From NCBI GenBank assembly GCA_019242465.1, contig JAFAVL010000288.1:1-16412 (forward strand): a stretch of DNA of 16,412 bases. Reading direction: 5' to 3'. Positions within the stretch are counted from its first letter, which is position 1. Each line of letters opens with the position of its first letter. A program made the position numbers and the translations under genes. This DNA is from Chroococcidiopsidaceae cyanobacterium CP_BM_RX_35. GTDB lineage: Bacteria > Cyanobacteriota > Cyanobacteriia > Cyanobacteriales > Chroococcidiopsidaceae. The notes below the pieces were generated by a model. That model saw only the letters and a list, made by a program, of their open reading frames with translations. It had not been told where the DNA came from and did not search any database. Shown piece by piece: positions 7,212 through 13,697 of the stretch.

Positions 7212-9587
7212 TTATGAGGCAATGTTCTCAAACGTGATAAAGAGGGGACTTGTCCAAGCTTTAGAGTCATCTACCTGACGACCAAATAAGTAGACTGGTA
7301 GAAAACCGTGAGCTGTAGGTTGAGGTTGTAGCAGAAAACTGCCGCTAACTTCTAGAGGTAATGGATTGGCACTCAGGCGCTCTGCTGACACAAACATATA
7401 GGCTCCACCTAATTCCTGACGTAGAATTCCTTGCTCCAAAAGGTCAATACCTGTGAATTCCCAATTAAATTCAGGACAGTGGATGTATGGGTTTCTTTTC
7501 AAGGGGTTGCCCACCTTGGTGTAGCTGTCAATTTGAATGTGGAGCTGAAAGCGGGCATGAAGCAGATCGGAGAGTTCCAACTCAATTGTATCGGAGTCAC
7601 CATATGTATCAGAACGAAACTCTAGTCTCAAAGGTCCGGCTCGTCTAACATACTCTTCTGGATGCTCGAATCCATATGCTCGATAGCTCTGAACTAGAGT
7701 GTGAGAGTATTCCAGAAATCCCAGCCACTGGCAAGAGCGGTAGCGGTCTTTAATTCTCGCACCCCCCCAACGTAAGCGGATTCGATTCGGTGCATAACCC
7801 GCTTCCGACTGAAGATGGCGATGCCATAGCAAGCCCCGGTCAGTATAAGCCGTAAGTTCGTCCCAACCACAAGTGCCGAAGAATCGGTAGTGGACGTTGA
7901 CTGGTCCTGATGCAGTAAATTCGTCTCCTTGAATGTGCGAACCAGACCAGAGTAGTGCTACAATCCGTTCGCCTGTAGTAGCCCAGGTATGGCGAGAGCG
8001 CAGAGCATGATTAATGGCTGTTTTCGTTAAGGATGGGGCAATAATTCCGGTTACACCCCCCTTCACTCCAAAAACAGCAGAGCCGGGAACTCCGCCACCG
8101 CAACGCCCTCGATGCTCATCACCATTAGCTGAAACTCCCAGCTTATATCCTCGGCTGATAGCATCTTGATAAAACCAGGGAAAGTGTCCCCAAGCCGAAC
8201 CGATTTCAATTAGACGCTCCAGTTTGGGATGATGCCAATCTAGAATGGCACGTCGTCCTCCTACATGAGGAATCAGCAAATGTTGTTCGGGAGCATGAAT
8301 GTAAGCAGCATAAAGGCGATCGACGGGCCAGGCTCCAGGCAAAAGTTCCTGACCCAACATATCTTCGTTCCACTCAAAGGAGCGAACCGATTTACCTTGG
8401 CGATCGCAGGGAAACAGCACCTCGTCATCTAAGAAAACAACGTTGCGATCTCCCCCAGCAGCCGAATTGCCGCACCATTCAGTACCCGGATAGCAGACAA
8501 ACTCTCCTGCTTGCGTCACCTCCCGGCACAGCTTCACGTCCTGCCACCACCGCGACTCATTAATGTTAAAGTCGTTGGCGGTATAGCCAAGAACATCCAG
8601 TCCAGCAACATCCCGACCATAGGCAAAGTTATACTCAGTGCTATTAGTGCCAACGGTGTTGTTGGAGTGGACGTGCAGATCGGCAAAAAAGGCGCGGGGA
8701 TACGCCAAATCGCGCTCGACAGTCACAGGTGCTGGTTCGCTGTACAAGTCGGTACCAATCAGTGCCGCCTGGAATATTGTTTCCCCCATGGTGTCGAGGC
8801 TCAAGTCAGTCCTAGCTACTGCCCAACCTTGTTGTGGAAAGTCGAGTAGTTGAGACTGAGGCAGAAGAGTAGAGGTATTGGTTAAACGGAGCTTTCCTAA
8901 AAGCCCCCGACAAGTATTTCCCCATGCATCTTCTGCTCGTACCCGAAGTGGGAAAGAAACCTCAGTTTTGACCAAGCGCGGACTAATAATGGCTAAACTG
9001 GCTGGCGGTCCCGGAACAACATCAATAACCACATCACCGGGAATTTCAGCAAAACGAGAAGTTCCCACCGGATCGATGTAAGCTCGAAAGCAAAAACCCT
9101 GTTCCACAAATGTTTGTACCCGCGTTCCCGGACCTCCAGCACGGCGATCACCTAGCCGAATTAGGATGTGGTCTCCAGGTTTCAAATAGCCATCCACAAT
9201 GTCAACGATCACTGCCTTTTGGTATGGTCGCTCATGCCCTTTCTGCTCAAAACGGACTGGGAGCGATTGCACTGTTGCTGGGCTTTCGCCTGGAAGGGTT
9301 GGACGAGCTTGATATTCGGCAGAGAGATAATTCGCATCTGTAGGCTCTTCTGTTTGAAACAGTGCCCAGTCGGAGTAGAACTTAAACGTAACCTTGAGCC
9401 AAGCACCATCTGCAATACCAGACGCACCGACCTCATAATCCAGCAACAGCTCTTGCCAACTGCCTGCTTCGATCTGCCTGTGCGAGCAGTACATACGACC
9501 CAAAAAGGGTAAAGTGCTTACATACTCTAGATATCCTTGGGGGCAATTATACTCCCCTAGTAGGGTCTCAAAAGTTTCGTCTGACAT
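7212..9587 (-). CDS. PHP/DUF3604-like metallohydrolase in a sulfonate operon
   Basis: A 791-residue protein with no signal peptide, so probably cytosolic. Residues 1-~190 are beta-rich and unassigned; ~190-290 resembles an Ig/invasin-like repeat (SFPLRVRAEDAWGNT). The core starts at RAFFADLHVHSNNTVG (Asp303, His305, His307), the PHP-superfamily metal motif DLHxH. Then GRDVAGLDVLGYTANDFN, PGTEWCGNSAAGGDRNVVF (Glu370), IPHVGGRR (His441), LIEIGSAWG (Glu461) and SANGDEHRGR (Asp490, His492), in the order found in DUF3604/CehA-McbA-type hydrolases. The second motif, usually TDH, reads TAND (336-339), which would lose a metal ligand. Residues ~550-791 are another beta-rich region. It is 94 bp downstream of the SsuA-like gene on the same strand and likely in its transcript. 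Function is inferred only: cleavage of an ester or similar bond in an organosulfur compound. The family call could be off, but a PHP-like fold is well supported. Confidence 0.65.
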   Translation of the reverse strand: MSDETFETLLGEYNCPQGYLEYVSTLPFLGRMYCSHRQIEAGSWQELLLDYEVGASGIADGAWLKVTFKFYSDWALFQTEEPTDANYLSAEYQARPTLPGESPATVQSLPVRFEQKGHERPYQKAVIVDIVDGYLKPGDHILIRLGDRRAGGPGTRVQTFVEQGFCFRAYIDPVGTSRFAEIPGDVVIDVVPGPPASLAIISPRLVKTEVSFPLRVRAEDAWGNTCRGLLGKLRLTNTSTLLPQSQLLDFPQQGWAVARTDLSLDTMGETIFQAALIGTDLYSEPAPVTVERDLAYPRAFFADLHVHSNNTVGTNSTEYNFAYGRDVAGLDVLGYTANDFNINESRWWQDVKLCREVTQAGEFVCYPGTEWCGNSAAGGDRNVVFLDDEVLFPCDRQGKSVRSFEWNEDMLGQELLPGAWPVDRLYAAYIHAPEQHLLIPHVGGRRAILDWHHPKLERLIEIGSAWGHFPWFYQDAISRGYKLGVSANGDEHRGRCGGGVPGSAVFGVKGGVTGIIAPSLTKTAINHALRSRHTWATTGERIVALLWSGSHIQGDEFTASGPVNVHYRFFGTCGWDELTAYTDRGLLWHRHLQSEAGYAPNRIRLRWGGARIKDRYRSCQWLGFLEYSHTLVQSYRAYGFEHPEEYVRRAGPLRLEFRSDTYGDSDTIELELSDLLHARFQLHIQIDSYTKVGNPLKRNPYIHCPEFNWEFTGIDLLEQGILRQELGGAYMFVSAERLSANPLPLEVSGSFLLQPQPTAHGFLPVYLFGRQVDDSKAWTSPLFITFENIAS

Positions 9588-9681
9588 GCAATTTCTGTAA
9601 ATAGAGCGATCTAGTTGATGTTACCTGCGGTGCAGCCACTTTCCCTACACAACCGCCAGCCGAGCCCTTGAAAAATGTTGC

Positions 9682-10743
9682 TTACTGTTTGCTCGACCCA
9701 GCGGCATCCGTCACCTTAATTGGCTTGGGTATCAGCTTGAGTTGAAAAAACCGATCGGCTAGCTTTTGTTGCTCTGCCAATGCCTCCGACTGAATTGGTA
9801 GGGCAACAAAGCGGTTATTTCGACCTACAGCTAACTGTGTTGTTGGTAGATCGAGCTTCAAATAGGGAGCTAAAAACTTGGCAACTTCCTGAGGATTTTT
9901 CCGTGCCGCAGCTCCCGCGTCTTGAATTTCCTGAAGTAACTCTTTTACCAGGTCAGGATTTTTCTGAGCAAAACTACGGGAAGCCAGGTAGAACTCTCTA
10001 AATGGTACTAAACCTTCTCCATCTACTAAAACACGAGCATTTGCCGTTCGCTGTGCTGACGCAAAATATGGATCTGGAACTGCCCATGCATCTATACTAC
10101 CGCGTTCAAACGCTGCTAGTGCATCTGGTGGTTGTAGGTTGACTGGCTTGATTTGCTCATACTGCAACCCAGCAGCACTTAATGCTTGAACTACGAGGTA
10201 ATGGGGACTAGAACCCTTAGCAAATGCCACCTTTTTGCCTTTGAGGTCCGCCACCGTTTTAATCGTTGAATCGTTAGGCACTAAAATGGCAAGACTCTTA
10301 GGACTAGCTGAGGTATTAGCAATGTATACCACATCTGCTCCTGATGCCTGAGCCACCACCACAGGTGTATCTGCAGTTTGGGCAAAATCAAGCGCACCTG
10401 CACCGACTGCTTGCAACTGTGGTGGACCCGAAGTAAATTCACTCCACTCGACTGAAGTTTTTAGTCGTGCCAGTCGCTTCTCCAATCCTCCCTTGAACTT
10501 AACTAAGAATAGTTCGCCCGATTTCTGATAACCGATCCGCACCACTCTTGCTCCTGTTGCATTGTTAGTAGTGCAAGCAGAAATCGTCAAACTTATACAT
10601 AGTCCTAAGCAAAACAATAAACAAAAGAGATTGAAGCGAGAACAAACTTCTTTAAAGTTAAGTCTTGTCGCTCCTCCAGAGTCTCTTTCCCTAAACCAGT
10701 CCCAAAGAGCCAATAAACTAAAAGCCCAAACCCACCTAGTCAT
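9682..10743 (-). CDS. Aliphatic sulfonate ABC transporter binding lipoprotein (SsuA-like)
   Basis: A 353-residue periplasmic solute-binding protein of the SsuA/TauA/NrtA type. The mature part begins VVRIGYQKSGELFLVKFKGGLEKRL and continues VEWSEFTSGPPQLQAVGAGALDFAQTADTPVV and VADLKGKKVAFAKGSS, the usual sulfonate-binding pattern. A hydrophobic segment (NLFCLLFCLGLCISL) ends in the lipobox LTISAC with Cys57, predicting a lipoprotein. The ~37 residues before the signal segment are unusual; a GGAGGAG sequence lies inside them (10671-10677, minus strand) but no in-frame start codon follows closely, so the ATG at 10741-10743 is kept although its ribosome-binding site is poor. No SsuB or SsuC is next to it. 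The next gene downstream (94 bp) is the PHP-like hydrolase. Upstream at 10806-10833 lies a motif shared with sbpA. Nitrate or taurine as ligand is possible but less likely. Confidence 0.83.
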   Translation of the reverse strand: MTRWVWAFSLLALWDWFRERDSGGATRLNFKEVCSRFNLFCLLFCLGLCISLTISACTTNNATGARVVRIGYQKSGELFLVKFKGGLEKRLARLKTSVEWSEFTSGPPQLQAVGAGALDFAQTADTPVVVAQASGADVVYIANTSASPKSLAILVPNDSTIKTVADLKGKKVAFAKGSSPHYLVVQALSAAGLQYEQIKPVNLQPPDALAAFERGSIDAWAVPDPYFASAQRTANARVLVDGEGLVPFREFYLASRSFAQKNPDLVKELLQEIQDAGAAARKNPQEVAKFLAPYLKLDLPTTQLAVGRNNRFVALPIQSEALAEQQKLADRFFQLKLIPKPIKVTDAAGSSKQ

Positions 10744-10805
10744 TATTTCTAATTACTTAACTGATTTGACTAGACCAATAGCACTCTAGCGATCGGTCTT
10801 TAAAT

Positions 10806-10833
10806 CTACAGTATACCTATCAATGCGCTGTAG
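10806..10833 (-). promoter_or_regulatory. Candidate sulfur-responsive operator upstream of the SsuA-like gene
   Basis: CTACAG (10806-10811) and CTGTAG (10828-10833) form a perfect 6-bp inverted repeat around a 16-bp centre that contains TATACCTATC. The left 25 bp match the block upstream of sbpA at 18 of 25 positions. It lies 63-90 bp before the start codon. A second small inverted repeat AGACC/GGTCT (around 10772-10799) lies between it and the gene. Confidence 0.55.
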
Positions 10834-10916
10834 TTTATTGGTAATGTCATTTAATTTGGGCTCTTCCGAGCTTTTGATACTGGTGGTATTGCTTAACTTA
10901 GCTCGACTTTAGCCAA

Positions 10917-11075
10917 TCAGTTGGAGTAGCAGAGTAGCTCGACCCAGGAGTCAAGCAGGACCTTTGGCACTTTTATCATTTCAGCTGCCGGAGTGGATGT
11001 ATCAAAAAGTCGTTGTTTCCAAAGTAGACAACGAACTAACGCTAGTGCATCGACAAAGGTAGGGAGTGGTTTACT
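10917..11075 (-). pseudogene. Transposase C-terminal fragment (tentative)
   Basis: The minus-strand reading YSKPLPTFVDALALVRCLLW … LLDSWVELLCYSN ends at TGA (10917-10919). The pattern 'PLPTFVDALALVR-x-LW' followed by a helical tail is what I associate with the C-terminus of cyanobacterial transposases, but I cannot name the family. The nominal ATG (11102) lies in the adjoining plus-strand IS1 fragment, so the upstream part is not native. Only about 50 residues remain. It meets the IS1-type fragment head-on near 11076. Confidence 0.4.
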
Positions 11076-11078
11076 GTA

Positions 11079-11316
11079 AACGGGCATCGTCGAGGCAGAC
11101 AATGCTACAAGTGCAAGCAGTGTGGTCGCCAGTTCCTTGAATCTTATCGCCCAGGAGCGCTACTCAGATGATGTCAAACAATTGTGCATCAAAATGGATC
11201 TCAACGGTATGGGACTACGCGGAATTGAACGAGTCACAGACATTCACCACACGACAGTCATGCACTGGGTTCGAGAAGCTGGACACCAACAAGATCGTAA
11301 AGCGCCATTCTCTTGA
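11079..11316 (+). pseudogene. IS1-type transposase fragment with frameshift
   Basis: The first phase (11079 onward) reads NGHRRGRQCYKCKQCGRQFL then ESYRPGA. At about 11158-11161 one extra C shifts the frame, and the second phase continues YSDDVKQLCIKMDLNGMGLR, GIERVTDIHHTTVMHWVREAG. Together these give the InsA-like zinc-ribbon and helix-turn-helix of cyanobacterial IS1-family transposases. The first zinc-ribbon half is missing upstream, and after WVREAG the similarity is lost; the frame stops at 11314-11316. The DDE part is absent, so the copy is dead. Confidence 0.72.
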
Positions 11317-11346
11317 CTCACTGCATTTGATGTCGTACAGGGTAAT

Positions 11347-11775
11347 CTAGATCTGGGTCGATTGAATTTGGTGGGCAGAAGTTTTAAGGATGCGTTTGAG
11401 TGAGGCTTTCTTAACCTGCCTAGCGGCTTGGGTAATATTTAGCCACTGCCGCTGTCTTTGACTAGCTTCTGGCCAATCTTCAAGCACGGTCTCGACTGGT
11501 AACAAGAATACCTTCACCCGATAAGTTTTGCCCTGTTTGTGATCCTTGTAGGTGCCAAGCTGAATGTCATCCACCTGACCAGTGACCCCAGCTTCTTCCC
11601 ACGCTTCTTTGGCGGCTGAACTGGGTGGAGTCATCGCCTTGGAGATTCCCCCTTTCGGAATCACCCAGTTTTTACTTTTGCGGCTTGTAACCAGCAAGAC
11701 TTCGATCTTACCCTTGTTAAGGCGATACGGAATGACCCCCGATTGCTTAAATGTTCTGCTAGCTTTTCGACTCAT
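11347..11775 (-). CDS. Nudix hydrolase
   Basis: A 142-residue cytosolic hydrolase of nucleoside-diphosphate-linked compounds. The Nudix region is clear: GVIPYRLNKGKIEVLLVTSR (strands), WVIPKGGISKAM, then the helix SSAAKEAWEEAGV, giving the catalytic REUxEExGU block as K-E-A-W-E-E-A-G (56-63). The upstream Glu of the canonical GX5E box is replaced (AMTPP), as in several bacterial Nudix proteins similar to diadenosine-polyphosphate hydrolases. Substrate is unknown; an inositol-pyrophosphate or ApnA type substrate is possible. The start ATG lies 26 bp after the stop of the MgtC/DUF4010 gene, with GGAAGGAA upstream, so the two genes are probably one transcription unit. Confidence 0.85.
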   Translation of the reverse strand: MSRKASRTFKQSGVIPYRLNKGKIEVLLVTSRKSKNWVIPKGGISKAMTPPSSAAKEAWEEAGVTGQVDDIQLGTYKDHKQGKTYRVKVFLLPVETVLEDWPEASQRQRQWLNITQAARQVKKASLKRILKTSAHQIQSTQI

Positions 11776-11801
11776 GCGACTCTAGTTCCTTCCTAAAGCA
11801 A

Positions 11802-13196
11802 TTATCGGATAGCGAAAACGGTACCGACTAGACCCAGTAGTACAACTAATCCCAATGCTATAGCAAGTTGCTGAGTCAATCGGTGCTCATGGGATAGTCG
11901 AGCTATCAAAGGTAAGTTCACTAGCGCACTGGCAATCGATGCCAGCACGGCTCCAGTCCCTGCTACGTGAGCAGAGAGAGTACCATGAGTAGCCAGGGTC
12001 GCTGCTGTAGCTACTGCACTGGCGCTAGAAATCAATCCCCCAACAACACTGACAGCGTAAAAACCCAATTGACCGAGCAGCTTCTGCGCTAGAACTGCAC
12101 CAATTTGGAGTGCTAGAAAAATTAGTCCAAACTTCAATGCTGATTTGAGCGAAAAAGGCGACTCAAAATTCAGAGCTGGAGGAGCGTCTTCTGCCTGTTT
12201 GCTCCCTGGCTCTGAGTCAAGCAGCATCAAGGGCGACCTGACCAGTAGCAAGCGGCGGGCAGTCACCCCCATGCAGGCGGCAAGCATCAGAGCTAGTGCC
12301 AGCACCGAAGACCGCAAAGCCTGTGGCGATAGGATAAGCAACAGCACCGCATTGCGTACTACCATAGCCGCTGTAGCCAGCATAATCCCCCGATAGGCCA
12401 CGTCTGCCAAACGCCCCTGGGTTTCGTACACCCGCTTGGATAGCTCGACGACTGCGACACTGCTGTTGACCAAACCACCTAAAAAGCTAGCTACCTCAAT
12501 GCCTCGTGTCCCATAAATCTTCCACAGCACGTAGTTAATAAAGCCAATGCCTGCTACCAGAATCACAGTTAACCAAATCTCCTGGGGCTGCACCAATCCC
12601 CACGGATCTATACTGCCCTTGGGCAAAGCCGGATAGATGACAAACGTTAACATCGCCAGCACGATTGCTGACCGGAGTTCGGCGGCGCTCAGTCCCAGGC
12701 TGAAGCCTTTGAGTCGTTCTTTCCCAGAGAGTGTAGCCGCCGCGATCGCCGCCACAGCCACAGGAGTCACGGTCTCCCCCTGTCCACATAACACCCCAGT
12801 GAGTCCTGTTACCAGCAGGGCCACAGAAGTCGTCAGCTCAGTACCCTTACCAACTCGCAAAGTCTGAAGGTTCAGGAAAACGAGCGGCACTCCCAATAGG
12901 GCGATACTCAACAGGGCGTAGTTTTGACCAAGTAAGCCACCCAAGCTCCCTAACAGCGCCACAAAACCGAAGGTACGCACTCCCGCCTGCTTACGTCGCC
13001 ACTCTCGCTCCAGACTGACAAACAGTCCAATTGCCAGAGCCAGCAGCAGACGCTCGATCTTTTGCCAGTACAGCAACTCAGAGAAACCTGAGGGGATGGA
13101 ATCTGGAGTGGGAGCAACGGCAATCCAATCAAGCGTCAGGAGGTCCAGGGCTTGGTTGCATATGACTGAGAGCGTTTCAACATCGTAAGAGGGCAT
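11802..13196 (-). CDS. MgtC/SapB family membrane protein with DUF4010 domain
   Basis: A 464-residue polytopic inner-membrane protein with about a dozen hydrophobic segments. The N-terminal MgtC/SapB-like module carries LLLALAIGLFVSLEREWRRK followed by AGVRTFGFVALLGSLGGLLG, the typical 'GLxxGLERE…GVRTF' signature. The C-terminal half fits DUF4010: LRSAIVLAMLTFVIYPALPKG, YGTRGIEVASFLGGLVNSSV and the GGLISSASAVATAATLA repeat. Function is not settled; MgtC relatives act in growth under low Mg2+ or phosphate stress and modulate ATP synthase or phosphate uptake in enterobacteria. The ATG at 13194-13196 has GGAG about 11 bases upstream. A Pho box on the same strand lies about 355 bp upstream (13552-13581), compatible with control by phosphate limitation. 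The Nudix gene follows after 26 bp. Confidence 0.85.
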   Translation of the reverse strand: MPSYDVETLSVICNQALDLLTLDWIAVAPTPDSIPSGFSELLYWQKIERLLLALAIGLFVSLEREWRRKQAGVRTFGFVALLGSLGGLLGQNYALLSIALLGVPLVFLNLQTLRVGKGTELTTSVALLVTGLTGVLCGQGETVTPVAVAAIAAATLSGKERLKGFSLGLSAAELRSAIVLAMLTFVIYPALPKGSIDPWGLVQPQEIWLTVILVAGIGFINYVLWKIYGTRGIEVASFLGGLVNSSVAVVELSKRVYETQGRLADVAYRGIMLATAAMVVRNAVLLLILSPQALRSSVLALALMLAACMGVTARRLLLVRSPLMLLDSEPGSKQAEDAPPALNFESPFSLKSALKFGLIFLALQIGAVLAQKLLGQLGFYAVSVVGGLISSASAVATAATLATHGTLSAHVAGTGAVLASIASALVNLPLIARLSHEHRLTQQLAIALGLVVLLGLVGTVFAIR

Positions 13197-13389
13197 AGCT
13201 TTTGGGAACTCCGGCAGAGACTGTTGACCTAGTCGGCGGTCGAGTGCCCAGACCGACCCCAGCCGATTCTTTGAAAAAAGGTGCGCCTCACCCCCTAAGA
13301 CTATCTGGAGATAAAAGTCTAGTCAGCGACTCAAGGCAAGCCTCTTGAAAGCTCCGGCGCGGCGGATAAAGGAGAAGCGTTTTCCATTA

Positions 13390-13414
13390 CTCAAGGGAGG
13401 CAACCTCCTTTGAG
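13390..13414. repeat. Hairpin, 11-bp stem
   Basis: CTCAAGGGAGG and CCTCCTTTGAG pair over 11 bp (one G-T) around a CAA loop. There is no T-run after it on either strand, so it looks more like an interspersed palindrome than a terminator. Confidence 0.6.
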
Positions 13415-13551
13415 AATGGCGGGACGAGGCTCCCTTGCCCAACCGCCTTGACTTCCAAAAGAGCTTGCTCAATCGCCGCTCGATGAGGTCTGAGCGATTG
13501 GCTCAAAAGTGATTGAGGGGAATTCGCTCTCGTTAACTGTAAATTCATCTT

Positions 13552-13581
13552 AGGTTAAGAATAGGTTAAGAAAAAATGAAG
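13552..13581 (-). promoter_or_regulatory. Pho box facing the MgtC/DUF4010 gene
   Basis: On the minus strand three 8-mers repeat every 11 bp: CTTCATTT, CTTAACCT, CTTAACCT, with 3-bp spacers TTT and ATT. Two are perfect and one has a single deviation from PyTTAAPyPy(T/A), the SphR/PhoB binding unit described in cyanobacteria. Orientation points at the minus-strand gene starting at 13196, but the ~355-bp distance is long, perhaps because repeats were inserted between. Confidence 0.7.
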
Positions 13582-13605
13582 TTTTGACGCCTCCTTTAGC
13601 TTCAA

Positions 13606-13656
13606 CCGCCATTCATCCCGTCGCTTCCCGAAGGGAGGCGACGGGATGAATGGCGG
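13606..13656. repeat. Long near-perfect hairpin, 24-bp stem, GAA loop
   Basis: CCGCCATTCATCCCGTCGC (13606-13624) is exactly complementary to 13638-13656. The inner bases add TTCCC/GGGAG with one T-G pair, leaving a 3-base GAA loop. It ends 13 bp before the small left-end hairpin of the tnpB element. It could be a structural part of the element's left end, an independent palindromic repeat, or a bidirectional terminator-like structure; there is no strong T-run. Confidence 0.8.
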
Positions 13657-13697
13657 AAGGGGTTTATCGCACACAAAAGTTGTGCTAAACTATAGTC

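Larger units (their letters stand above)
13197..13697. other. 501-bp repeat-rich divergent intergenic region
   Basis: No gene is seen between the minus-strand MgtC-like gene and the plus-strand tnpB. The region contains an 11-bp-stem hairpin (13390-13414), a Pho box (13552-13581), a 24-bp-stem hairpin (13606-13656), and the left end of the tnpB element with a small hairpin (13669-13685). The 13320-13450 part is GC-rich, with repeated GGGAGG/CCTCC words that resemble the interspersed palindromes common in cyanobacterial intergenic DNA. Confidence 0.6.

Noticed and set aside
8511..8849. 112-residue plus-strand open frame
   Set aside because: Antisense shadow of the metallohydrolase gene; no motif or ribosome-binding site.
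9168..9512. 114-residue plus-strand open frame
   Set aside because: It lies wholly within the metallohydrolase gene on the other strand, has no recognisable domain, and several similar frames overlap there; it is a shadow.
13551..13570. TAGGTTAAGAA direct repeats as a simple tandem repeat or CRISPR remnant
   Set aside because: The 11-bp periodicity and PyTTAAPyPy(T/A) units fit a Pho box much better; no CRISPR-like repeat-spacer pattern exists in the window.
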